Source: Mariprofundus ferrooxydans PV-1 (GTDB lineage Bacteria > Pseudomonadota > Zetaproteobacteria > Mariprofundales > Mariprofundaceae). Taken from it: a stretch of 64,000 nucleotides of DNA. The translations under genes were made by a program, and so were the position numbers. Below the pieces are notes generated by a model that was not told the DNA's origin, did no database searches, and saw nothing but the letters and a program-made list of their open reading frames with translations. The stretch lies in contig NZ_DS022294.1 in assembly GCF_000153765.1 (NCBI RefSeq), positions 744,836 to 808,835 of the forward strand, read 5' to 3'. Below are positions 56,357 to 64,000 of this stretch, one piece after another. The stretch's first letter is position 1; each line of letters opens with the position of its first letter.

Positions 56357-57547
56357 CTATGCCGCTTCGGCAATGGCCATCGCGGCGGCATAGCCGGACG
56401 ACCAGGCCCACTGGAAGTTGAATCCTCCGAGGTGACCTGTGACATCGACCACCTCACCGATGAAATAGAGACCGGGCACGCGCTTGCTCTGCATGGTTTT
56501 GGAGGAGAGCTCGTCGGTATCAACGCCGCCGACGGTCACTTCGGCCGTGCGATAACCCTCCGTGCCGTTTGGCTTGAGCTGCCAGGCATGCAGCAGCTCC
56601 GCAAGTCCTGTCACCTGCTGCCGGCTGAGCTGGCTAAGCTGCGTTTCGCCCGGCCCATCCTCCATCAGTAGTTGCACCAGCCGTTTGGGCAGCAGCTCGG
56701 AGAGGACGGTTGCCAGCTGTGCATGCGGCCGCTCACCGCGTTTCTGCTCGATAAACGCATGGATATCGATGCCGGGCAACAGATCGATCGACAGCGTATC
56801 GCCCGGTCGCCAGAACGATGAGATCTGCAGCATGGCCGGGCCCGACAGGCCACGATGGGTGAACAGCATCGCTTCGCTGAATACGCGATGGTTACAGGAG
56901 ACACTCACATCCAGTGAAATACCGGCCAGTTGCTGCAGCCGCTCCTTCTCTTTCCCGGTAAAGGTAAACGGAACCAGACCCGCGACCGGGGCAATGACAT
57001 TAAGGCCGAATGATTCGGCTATCTTCAGTCCGAACGCCGTGGCTCCCATCTTCGGAATGGAGAGACCGCCGGTAGCAATGACCAGTGCATGCCCGCGGAA
57101 TTCGCCTTTGGTTGTTCGGGCGACAAAGCGATCATCCTGCTGCCTGACATCGGTGACTTCCGTATTCAGCGAGAATTGCGCGCCGCCTTCACGGCAGGGG
57201 GCCAGCAACATGGCCAGAATATCTTTGGCGGATTCATCGCAGAAGAGCTGTCCGTGTTGGCGCTCGTGGTAGGCAATGCCCGCCCGCTCCACCATATCGA
57301 TAAAATCAGCGGCGGAAAACCGTGCCAGTGCGGATTTGCAGAAGTGTGGATTAACCGAAACAAAGTCGGCCGGCCCGGCAAAACGATTGGTGAAATTGCA
57401 GCGGCCCCCGCCTGAGATCAGTATTTTCTTGCCTGCTTTCTCGGCGTGATCAAGCACCAGCACTGATTTCCCCATCAACGCGGCTGTACCTGCACACATC
57501 AGACCTGCGGCGCCGGCGCCGATAATGATGACATCAAATGTATCCAT
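56357..57547 (-). CDS. HI0933/YhiN-type flavoprotein
   Basis: 396 residues from ATG 57547 (MDTFDVIIIGAGAAGLM). FAD-binding GAGAAG, then GKKILISGGGRCNFTN, IATGGLSIPKMGATAFGL, and FIGEVVDVTGHLGGFNFQWAWSSGY, the HI0933 C-terminal motif. NAD(P)/FAD oxidoreductase of unknown substrate. Confidence 0.9.
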   Translation of the reverse strand: MDTFDVIIIGAGAAGLMCAGTAALMGKSVLVLDHAEKAGKKILISGGGRCNFTNRFAGPADFVSVNPHFCKSALARFSAADFIDMVERAGIAYHERQHGQLFCDESAKDILAMLLAPCREGGAQFSLNTEVTDVRQQDDRFVARTTKGEFRGHALVIATGGLSIPKMGATAFGLKIAESFGLNVIAPVAGLVPFTFTGKEKERLQQLAGISLDVSVSCNHRVFSEAMLFTHRGLSGPAMLQISSFWRPGDTLSIDLLPGIDIHAFIEQKRGERPHAQLATVLSELLPKRLVQLLMEDGPGETQLSQLSRQQVTGLAELLHAWQLKPNGTEGYRTAEVTVGGVDTDELSSKTMQSKRVPGLYFIGEVVDVTGHLGGFNFQWAWSSGYAAAMAIAEAA

Positions 57548-57650
57548 ATCCGCATTGTGCACACTATGCTGTTGTCATTCATCAGAAATTCAGAAGTCGC
57601 CTGTAATAATCCGGCAACATCTCCGACTGATGATATAATCAGGAGGCTTT

Positions 57651-58244
57651 ATGAAACGAATTATCTTGTTAATGATGGTGACCATGATGGCGATGACGAG
57701 CCATGTACAGGCATCGGAGTTGGAACACGCCACGTTTGCAGCGGGTTGCTTCTGGTGCATGGAACACCCGTTTGACGAACTGCCCGGCGTGATCTCCACA
57801 ACCTCCGGCTATACCGGCGGGCATAAGGATCACCCGACCTACGAAGAGGTTTCGGCAGGCGGCACCGGCCATGCTGAATCAGTAGATGTCCTCTTCGATC
57901 CGAAGATCATCAGTTATCAGCAACTGCTCAGTGTCTACTGGCGCAATTCCGACCCGACCACACCCAACCGCCAGTTCTGCGATGTCGGGACACAGTACCG
58001 GCCTGCCATTTTTTACCATAACGAAACGCAGAAGAAGCTGGCAGAGGCATCGAAACATGCACTGGAGCAGAACAAGCCGTTTGCCGCGCCGATTGTCACC
58101 GAGATAGTAGCTGCCGGTCGATTCTGGCCTGCCGAAGAGTATCATCAGAATTTCTACCTGAAGAACCCGCTACGCTATAAATTTTACCGTTACAACTGCG
58201 GTCGGGACCAGCGGCTGGAGCAGTTGTGGGGAGAGCACAAATGA
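57651..58244 (+). CDS. msrA: Exported peptide methionine sulfoxide reductase A
   Basis: 197 residues: signal peptide (MKRIILLMMVTMMAMTSHVQA) then the MsrA core with catalytic Cys in AAGCFWCMEHPF, GYTGGHKDHPTYEEV, GTQYRPAIFY. C-terminal NCGRDQRL gives a resolving Cys. Export is unusual in that many MsrA are cytosolic. msrB overlaps it by 4 bp. Confidence 0.92.
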   Translation: MKRIILLMMVTMMAMTSHVQASELEHATFAAGCFWCMEHPFDELPGVISTTSGYTGGHKDHPTYEEVSAGGTGHAESVDVLFDPKIISYQQLLSVYWRNSDPTTPNRQFCDVGTQYRPAIFYHNETQKKLAEASKHALEQNKPFAAPIVTEIVAAGRFWPAEEYHQNFYLKNPLRYKFYRYNCGRDQRLEQLWGEHK

Positions 58245-58723
58245 ATCGCAGAACCTTTATCCGGGCAACACTGGCAGCGGTTGCATTGGCAGCCCTGCCG
58301 CGCAGCCTCTATGCGGGCAGGGAGGCTGGCGCAATTGAAAAGCTGGTAAAAACCGACGATGAGTGGCGAAAAATCCTGACTCCGATGCAGTTCGATGTGC
58401 TGCGCAACGAGGCCACAGAACCGGCGTTCAGCAGCCCATTGAACAAGGAGTACTCTAAAGGGGTATACCAGTGCGCCGGCTGTGAGCTGCCTCTGTTCGA
58501 CTCCTCAACAAAATTTGACAGCGGCACCGGCTGGCCGAGTTTTTATGCGCCGATTGCAGGACACGTCGAAACCAAACGTGACTTTAAACTCATCTGGCCG
58601 CGTACGGAATATCACTGCGCCCGCTGCGGGGGGCATCAGGGGCACGTATTCGATGACGGTCCGGCTCCGACCGGCCAGCGCTGGTGCAATAACGGCGTTG
58701 CCCTGCACTTCATCCCGGCATAG
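58241..58723 (+). CDS. msrB: Exported peptide methionine sulfoxide reductase B
   Basis: 160 residues from ATG 58241 (ATGA overlap). Twin-arginine type leader (MNRRTFIRATLAAVALAALP..LYA), then MsrB domain: zinc cysteines CAGCEL and CARCGGHQGHVFDDGP, catalytic Cys in RWCNNGVALHFIP. Pair repairs oxidised methionine in the periplasm. Confidence 0.93.
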   Translation: MNRRTFIRATLAAVALAALPRSLYAGREAGAIEKLVKTDDEWRKILTPMQFDVLRNEATEPAFSSPLNKEYSKGVYQCAGCELPLFDSSTKFDSGTGWPSFYAPIAGHVETKRDFKLIWPRTEYHCARCGGHQGHVFDDGPAPTGQRWCNNGVALHFIPA

Positions 58724-58728
58724 GCGCT

Positions 58729-58907
58729 CACCTCTGAGGACGCAGAGCAAAACGTCCAGAGTAAAAGCAAGGAAGCGAAAAGCATGATGGCTTTCGCATA
58801 GGGAAATGTGAGTCCCACAAGACAAAGGTGGAGGAAATGATTCTTTCTCAACACTGCTTTGCCTTCCTCTGCGTCCTTCGCGTACTCTGCGGTGAAAGGT
58901 TTCTGAG
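58729..58907. repeat. CTCTGCG element between msrB and aroB
   Basis: Left part CACCTCTGAGGACGCAGAG, right part CCTCTGCGTCCTTCGCG then TACTCTGCGGTGAAAGG. The outer ends are in inverted order, as at 11.9-12.06 kb. No ORF inside. Confidence 0.6.
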
Positions 58908-58958
58908 TAGATACATTTCCGGCTTCTCTGATTGATGTGAAGATGTCAGAGTCGGGAC

Positions 58959-60068
58959 ATGGCTGAATCACAAGCAACGAAACAGGTTTACCGGGTTGAT
59001 CTGGGCGCACGCGCCTATGATATCCATATCGAGGCGGGCTGCCTGAAACGGATCGGAGAAGCCCTCAATGGTCTGTTTTCCAGGCCCGCGCGCTGCATGG
59101 TCATCAGCAATGTCACCATCGCGCCGCTCTATATGGCAAGCGTCCGTACATCGCTGGAGCAGGCCGGCTGGCAGGTTTCCGAATGCATCCTGCCTGATGG
59201 CGAGCGCTACAAAACAATGGAGTCATTCAGCCTGATCATGGATGCGCTGATGGAGGCCCGTCTCTCACGCAATGAGCCGGTGATTGCGCTCGGCGGTGGG
59301 GTGGTCGGCGACATGACCGGCTTTGCCGCATCCTGCTATCGGCGCGGTATCCCGTTCATTCAGATACCGACGACTGTGCTGGCGCAGGTGGACTCCAGTG
59401 TCGGCGGAAAAACCGCGATCAATCACCCGCATGGCAAGAATATGATCGGAGCCTTCTATCAGCCGAGGCTGGTATGGGTGGATCCGGAGGTACTGCACAC
59501 ACTGGCCGCACGTGAAATCAGGGCGGGTATTGCCGAGGCAATCAAATACGGACTGATTCGGGATGCCGCTTTTTTCGACTGGATGTGCAGCAATATGCAG
59601 GCGGCACTGGCTCTCGATCCGGCTGTGATCTCCACGATGATTCACACCTGCTGCCGCCACAAGGCGGAAGTGGTTATGCAGGATGAGACGGAGCAGGGGA
59701 TGCGCGCCCTGCTGAATCTGGGCCATACCTTCGGTCACGCCATTGAATCAATGACCCGTTACACCACCTACCTGCACGGAGAGGCAGTGGCGCTCGGTAC
59801 GCTGTTGGCCGCCCGCCTGTCTGAGCAGACGGGCCATGCACCGGCCGGTACCGAGACCAAAATTGCCGCCTGCTATCAACAGGCAGGGTTACCACTGACC
59901 ATGCCGGACTTCGATGCCGCGCTCTGGCTCGATGCCATGGGTCATGACAAGAAAAACGTCGGCGCACGGATCCGCTATATTTTGCTACGCGGGATCGGCG
60001 ATGGCTTTATTGCCGAGGATATTCAGCCGGAGAGCATCCGCCGGCTGATTGCTTCTTACCATGCATGA
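58959..60068 (+). CDS. aroB: 3-dehydroquinate synthase
   Basis: 369-residue NAD- and metal-dependent enzyme, second step of the shikimate path. GGGVVGDMTGFAASCYRRGIPF, TTVLAQVDSSVGGKTA, IKYGLIRD, NLGHTFGHAIE, HGEAVALG are all present. Confidence 0.96.
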   Translation: MAESQATKQVYRVDLGARAYDIHIEAGCLKRIGEALNGLFSRPARCMVISNVTIAPLYMASVRTSLEQAGWQVSECILPDGERYKTMESFSLIMDALMEARLSRNEPVIALGGGVVGDMTGFAASCYRRGIPFIQIPTTVLAQVDSSVGGKTAINHPHGKNMIGAFYQPRLVWVDPEVLHTLAAREIRAGIAEAIKYGLIRDAAFFDWMCSNMQAALALDPAVISTMIHTCCRHKAEVVMQDETEQGMRALLNLGHTFGHAIESMTRYTTYLHGEAVALGTLLAARLSEQTGHAPAGTETKIAACYQQAGLPLTMPDFDAALWLDAMGHDKKNVGARIRYILLRGIGDGFIAEDIQPESIRRLIASYHA

Positions 60069-60185
60069 TTGCCCTGGCATGCTGTGTCATAAGCCGCCGC
60101 AGTCGTCTATACTGATGCTGAAGTTACAGAAGCTGGCGGTACCGCTGCATCCTGTATTGTTTATCGAAGCATAGAGAGAGGTGTA

Positions 60186-61163
60186 ATGGAAATTCCCTCA
60201 ATTCATCCTGAACAGGAACGCCACAGCACGCTGTTAAAGCCCTCCGGCTACGTAAATCAGCTGGAGGCTATCGCGTCGTGGTTTTCCATGCGGCAGAATC
60301 AGGCTATCCCTGAGCCGCTTAAGCCGGAGGTGATACTGTTTGCCGCCGATCATGGTGTTGCAACACCAGCGAATCACGGAGAAAGGACCACTGATCTGGT
60401 ACGTGAAAGTGCCGCTGAAGGCTCGGCCATTCGACACCTTTGCCAGCAGGCAGGCGCGAACCTCCATATCGTTGATCTCGGAGTGGCTGACGGACTCGTC
60501 GATGTCGAGGATATTGAGCATGCGAAAGTGCGCTCAAACGGAGCCGCCGATATCAGTAGACAGGCTGCCATGGATCAAATGAACTATTGGGAGTGCGTGG
60601 GTATAGGCGAGGAGATGGCCCACCGTGCTATCGCTGACGGCGCCAATCTGCTGGTCGCAAGCTCTATCTCATGCGGTGACAATATTGCCATTGCAGCGAT
60701 CGTTGCCGAGCTGGCCGGGCTCCCGCCCAAGGAAACACTGATATCTTCGCATGATTCCGATACCTGTGCACGAGAACTGGCTGCTGTGGAGCAGGCTCTG
60801 GCGCGTGCCAGGGGAACGCCGTCGCGTGATATTCTGCGTGAAATCGGAGGCCTCGAATTTGCGGCGATGGCAGGTTTTTATCGCGCTGCAGCTGCAAAGG
60901 GCGTTCCTGTCCTGCTCGACGGATACGCTTCGGTTGCCGCCGCATTGGCCGCAGTTGCCTGGGATGTGCGTATCGCAGGCTGGCTGCTGGCCAGCCATGT
61001 CTCTGATGATAACGGTCATCGCGAGGCTCTGGAATCTCTCGGTCTGGAGCCAATGATGGAACTGCAATCAAGTATCGGCAAAGGTAAGGTGGCGGCACTG
61101 CTGCTGCCTGTCCTGCAATCAGCCGTCACACTGCGACGGGGGCTGACGGCAATCGAGGCCTGA
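60186..61163 (+). CDS. Divergent CobT-like protein
   Basis: 325 residues with the CobT layout: KPSGYVNQLEAIASW, LFAADHGVATPANHG, then GGLEFAAMAGFYRAAAA, VPVLLDGYASVAAALAA, ASHVSDDNGHREALESLGLEP. But the two stretches with the key Glu differ: the GEMGIGNTT motif is SSISCGDNIA, and the C-terminal LGEGTG motif is IGKGK (Lys299 at the position of the catalytic Glu317 in Salmonella). So it may not make alpha-ribazole phosphate, or may use another base. No other cobalamin gene is nearby. AGAGAGG upstream. Confidence 0.75.
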   Translation: MEIPSIHPEQERHSTLLKPSGYVNQLEAIASWFSMRQNQAIPEPLKPEVILFAADHGVATPANHGERTTDLVRESAAEGSAIRHLCQQAGANLHIVDLGVADGLVDVEDIEHAKVRSNGAADISRQAAMDQMNYWECVGIGEEMAHRAIADGANLLVASSISCGDNIAIAAIVAELAGLPPKETLISSHDSDTCARELAAVEQALARARGTPSRDILREIGGLEFAAMAGFYRAAAAKGVPVLLDGYASVAAALAAVAWDVRIAGWLLASHVSDDNGHREALESLGLEPMMELQSSIGKGKVAALLLPVLQSAVTLRRGLTAIEA

Positions 61164-61219
61164 TACCGGCTGATGCCAAAGCTCGTCACTACAATCTAAT
61201 TCTTCAGGATGGATAGACA

Positions 61220-62467
61220 ATGACATTATGGACATGGACGGTACTGCTGTTTGCAGTGACCGCTACAGCTACAGGGCTATATCTCTCCTGGCGGCAAAAG
61301 AATGCTGTACGGATGCACCGGACTCAAGTGCCGGCTGCCTTTGCCGACAGCATCAAGCTAGCAGCCCATCAGAAGGCTGCCGACTACACAGCTGCCAGGC
61401 TGAAGCTGGAAGATATCTCGCAGCTGACAGGATTGCTGGTGCTGCTGGCATGGACGCTTGGCGGCGGGCTGAATCTGCTCGATGGCGTCTGCGATCTGGC
61501 CGGTCTCTCCGGCCTGTGGGGCGGCGTGGTCTTTATGTTGCTGTTCTTCCTGATATCCCAGCTGCTGGATCTGCCGGTCGATATATACCGGACCTTCGCC
61601 ATCGAGGCACGTTTTGGCTTCAACAAGATAACCCCCGGCCTCTATTTGGCGGATATGCTTAAACAGACGCTGTTGATGCTGCTGATCGGCACACCGTTAT
61701 TATGGGTGATGCTGGCACTGATGCAGGGAGCAGGTGACCAATGGTGGCTCTATGCGTGGCTGGTATGGGGCTCATTCATGCTGCTGATGATCTGGGCCTA
61801 CCCGACACTGATTGCACCGCTGTTCAACCGCTTTGAACCGCTGCCGGACGGGGAGATGAAAACGCGTATCGAATCACTGCTGACGCGTTGCGGCTTCCAT
61901 AGCAGCGGGCTCTATGTCATGGACGGCTCGCGCCGCTCCAGTCACGGCAATGCCTATTTTACCGGTCTGGGCAAAGCCAAACGCATCGTCTTCTTCGACA
62001 CACTGGTCAAACAGCTCAAGGCTGAGGAGACCGAGGCTGTACTTGCACATGAGCTGGGCCATTTCCACCACGGTCACGTCAAAAGACAGATAGCCATGAT
62101 GCTGGTTTTGTCGCTGCTGGGTTTTGCGCTGCTGGGCTGGCTGTCGCAGCAGACATGGTTTTATACGGGGCTGGGTGTCAACCAGCCATCGAATCATGCG
62201 GCACTAACCCTGTTTCTGCTGGTTATGCCTGCCTTTACCTTTGTGCTGACGCCGCTGATGAATCGCTTCTCCCGGCGCAATGAATTTGAAGCCGATGCCT
62301 ATGCTGTCGCCAACAGTGACGGGGGTGCACTGATCTCTTCACTGGTGAAAATGTATGAAGACAATGCCAGCACACTGACACCGGACGCCATCTACTCTGC
62401 CTGGCATGATTCGCATCCGCCGGCTCCAATCCGCATCGACCATATTGAGCAGTGCATGCGCCAGTAA
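61220..62467 (+). CDS. M48 family CAAX-type protease (Ste24)
   Basis: 415 residues: about seven membrane helices, zinc motif HELGHFHHGH and NEFEADAYAV with the third ligand. EARFGFNKITP and GKAKRIVFFDTLV match the Ste24 subgroup, longer than HtpX. Inner-membrane quality-control protease. Confidence 0.9.
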   Translation: MTLWTWTVLLFAVTATATGLYLSWRQKNAVRMHRTQVPAAFADSIKLAAHQKAADYTAARLKLEDISQLTGLLVLLAWTLGGGLNLLDGVCDLAGLSGLWGGVVFMLLFFLISQLLDLPVDIYRTFAIEARFGFNKITPGLYLADMLKQTLLMLLIGTPLLWVMLALMQGAGDQWWLYAWLVWGSFMLLMIWAYPTLIAPLFNRFEPLPDGEMKTRIESLLTRCGFHSSGLYVMDGSRRSSHGNAYFTGLGKAKRIVFFDTLVKQLKAEETEAVLAHELGHFHHGHVKRQIAMMLVLSLLGFALLGWLSQQTWFYTGLGVNQPSNHAALTLFLLVMPAFTFVLTPLMNRFSRRNEFEADAYAVANSDGGALISSLVKMYEDNASTLTPDAIYSAWHDSHPPAPIRIDHIEQCMRQ

Positions 62468-62569
62468 GCAGGTGAGGTTCATCGCGGAAGTCCGGGAACT
62501 GGTGACGCTTCCTGTCCTGCTATTGTTGTTGCGGGAGATATTTATTCACTCTTGGGTGTACAGGAACGA

Positions 62570-62700
62570 ACCAGGACAAATGGCAGAAGTCATTTGGACG
62601 CCTGAACAGGCGGGGAGTAGCCCTGAGGGGGCCAGGACAGCCCGAATCAAAACGCCTCATTGTTTTGAATAAGTCCTGTCGCGCAGCGGGAATCAATAAG
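62570..62700. repeat. Third copy of AGCCC..GAATCA element
   Basis: AACCAGGACAAATGG, then CGCCTGAACAGGCGGGGAG, AGCCCTGAGGGGGCCAGG, ACAGCCCGAATCAAAACGCC, and CCTGTCGCGCAGCGGGAATCAA. Close to the copy at 49926-50045, with changes that keep the stems (CGCCTGAACAGGCG versus CCTGAACAGG). It fills the 322-bp gap together with the palindrome CGCGCTAGCGCG (about 62728). Confidence 0.6.
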
Positions 62701-62789
62701 CATTCTTCAGCCATATTTCGCGCTAGCGCGATGAACAACCGAAAGCGAGCCTGTAGAGGAATGAAACCTGAAAAGGTAAGTTGCTGATT

Positions 62790-63491
62790 TTACCCGGCAG
62801 TATCGTCGTCAGTGACCAGGTGAATATCGACACGGCGATTCTTGCTGCGACCTTCAGCGGTATTGTTGTCGCTGATAAAACCAGTTGCTCCCATGCCTGT
62901 TGCATGAACAAGCGTCTGGGGAATGCCTGCATCAATCATCACTGCGGCTACTGCATCGGCTCTGGCCTGCGTCAACGCCTGCAGCGACTTGAGATTGTGT
63001 CTGGGTTTGTGCGAATGCTTATAGCCACCAATCGGCTCATCATCGCTGTATCCCCTGATTTCGAGGTGCATCTTGCCCGGATGGGCCAGAAATTTCCCGG
63101 CTATGGCGGTCAACACCTTGCGGGTTTTCGGCTCCACCGAAGTTTGACCTGATTTAAAGCTGATTCTGGCCCATAAACGATCATGCGGCTCAAGCATTGC
63201 GGGGAGGGCCTTATGCGATATCTTTTGCAATCGCGCCAGCTCATCTTCCGCAGCTTTCAGCTCCTGCTTCATGGCATCGTTCTGTGCCCGTAGTTCATCG
63301 TTGGTTTTGCCATCGTCGATAGATGGCGTATGACTGACTGGTGCAGCCTGCTGATTCTGCACAGTCTGCGGAGCACTGGAGTGCAGAGGGGTACCATCCG
63401 GATTGGCATCAAACAGAAATGCATCAATTTTCGCACATCCGGAGGACATGAGTATCGTTACGAGACAGACTGTTTTTACTACACGATTCAT
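62790..63491 (-). CDS. OmpA-domain lipoprotein
   Basis: 233 residues. Lipobox ILMSSGC; coiled coil about 60-98 (DELRAQNDAMKQELKAAEDE); peptidoglycan-binding OmpA domain about 110-230 (IRGYSDDEP, RADAVAAVMIDAGI, GRSKNRRVDIHLV). Envelope anchoring or stress. Confidence 0.88.
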   Translation of the reverse strand: MNRVVKTVCLVTILMSSGCAKIDAFLFDANPDGTPLHSSAPQTVQNQQAAPVSHTPSIDDGKTNDELRAQNDAMKQELKAAEDELARLQKISHKALPAMLEPHDRLWARISFKSGQTSVEPKTRKVLTAIAGKFLAHPGKMHLEIRGYSDDEPIGGYKHSHKPRHNLKSLQALTQARADAVAAVMIDAGIPQTLVHATGMGATGFISDNNTAEGRSKNRRVDIHLVTDDDTAG

Positions 63492-63523
63492 AGTGATGCT
63501 TCCCCCGCCAGACAGTATCTAAT

Positions 63524-63745
63524 TTATTGTGCGCCGGATTGTGTGCTGGCCTTCATGGCCTCAAGTTCGGCTTTTTTCTGTTTCAGCGCCTGACGCAGCG
63601 CAGCCGACTCTGCCTTTAGGCGGGCATTTTCGGCCTGTTCCTGGCTGGTTTGTTGCGCAGTCACATCTTCAGCAGGCGGCCCCATCAGGGTAGAGCAACC
63701 GGATACGAGTAATAGTACAGAGAAAGCGATTCCAATTTTTAACAT
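63524..63745 (-). CDS. Small Lpp-like coiled-coil lipoprotein
   Basis: 73 residues from ATG 63745 with GGGAGG 9 bp upstream. Lipobox LLVSGC, then a short spacer and a continuous helix rich in Ala, Glu, Gln and Lys (ENARLKAESAALRQALKQKK). Resembles alanine-zipper lipoproteins in shape. It lies 32 bp before the OmpA gene, same direction. Confidence 0.75.
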   Translation of the reverse strand: MLKIGIAFSVLLLVSGCSTLMGPPAEDVTAQQTSQEQAENARLKAESAALRQALKQKKAELEAMKASTQSGAQ

Positions 63746-63811
63746 GATTGTGACCTCCCGAAGGTACTGTAAGAGTGAGCATAGAAATATTTCCATTACT
63801 CAGCAAGCAAT

Positions 63812-64000
63812 CTATTCATAAACCTTGCGCAGCCCCTGCAAATAACGTTGGCCTCGGGTGGTTTCACCTTCAATCCGGGCATCAGGGTCTTCGCCCAGTG
63901 CCTTGACCGATGCATCGGCATAGGCGCGTCTTGCGTCTTCTGTCATTCGGGCCCAGTCAGAGGCATCCACGATACCATCTCCTGTCAGGTCAAACTTTGC
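63812..64000 (-). CDS. EF-hand protein, C-terminal part
   Basis: Minus-strand reading enters the window with AKFDLTGDGIVDASDWARM, one EF-hand/dockerin-type calcium loop (DxTGDGxVDxxD), and ends RGQRYLQGLRKVYE. The start is outside the window. Next to the lipoprotein gene on the same strand. Confidence 0.6.
   Translation of the reverse strand, partial: AKFDLTGDGIVDASDWARMTEDARRAYADASVKALGEDPDARIEGETTRGQRYLQGLRKVYE

Overview
The window is about 64 kb of bacterial chromosome, moderately GC-rich and densely packed, with both strands used in long runs of overlapping genes. The gene set (EnvC, RlmH/RsfS, a SUF operon led by an Rrf2 regulator, NtrB/NtrC, RpfC/RpfF, SppA, OmpA-type lipoproteins, Tat- and Sec-exported Msr enzymes) points to a Gram-negative proteobacterium, perhaps a gamma- or zeta-proteobacterium. 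There is no rRNA or other lineage marker here, so that placement is an inference. I saw no rRNA, tRNA, CRISPR array, phage gene, integrase or transposase.

Layout. 1-6.9 kb, minus strand: rpmE-rplU-rpmA with a terminator, then obgE-proB-proA-nadD-rsfS-rlmH-envC, mostly with start/stop overlaps. 7.2-9.9 kb: a cytochrome b561, purC and a Ca2+/Na+ exchanger. 9.9-17.1 kb: an Fe-S assembly operon (rrf2-sufB-C-D-S-U-T, a Rieske protein and a small cysteine protein) whose promoter carries an IscR-like palindrome. 17.2-20.6 kb: a convergent rpfC/rpfF pair, meaning synthesis and sensing of a DSF-type fatty-acid signal. 21-24.8 kb: small conserved genes, a hydrolase, nfo and an M18 aminopeptidase.

24.9-38.8 kb is an accessory island: BrnT/BrnA, Phd/ParE, an orphan MntA-like protein, two HTH plus nucleotidyltransferase pairs, orphan and broken antitoxins, a nitroreductase, a GC-rich YghU gene, and a four-gene minus-strand block (YobI-type membrane NTPase, NERD nuclease, HNH endonuclease, small protein) that looks like a defence operon. 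Five copies of a roughly 25-bp repeat lie just after the ends of minus-strand genes or gene remnants, which gives the island a cassette-like structure. The island's right edge is a truncated second NERD gene.

38.8-43.8 kb, minus strand: sppA, a YpsA-like nucleotide-binding protein, a PfkB kinase, an aldehyde dehydrogenase and an ArsR regulator, almost all translationally coupled. 44-49.7 kb: uppP-lgt, then xseB-ispA-dxs-tlyA and a Dabb protein. 50.3-56.2 kb: a host-attachment-type protein, engB, dusB(nifR3)-ntrB-ntrC and a di-heme peroxidase. 56.3-64 kb: a FAD oxidoreductase, exported msrA-msrB, aroB, a divergent CobT-like protein lacking key glutamates, an M48 protease and an envelope lipoprotein cluster cut by the window end.

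Two families of non-coding repeats sit between housekeeping genes: one ending in CTCTGCGTCCTCTGTGG-like sequence (about five copies) and one with a core AGCCCTGAGGG..AGCCCGAATCA (about three copies).
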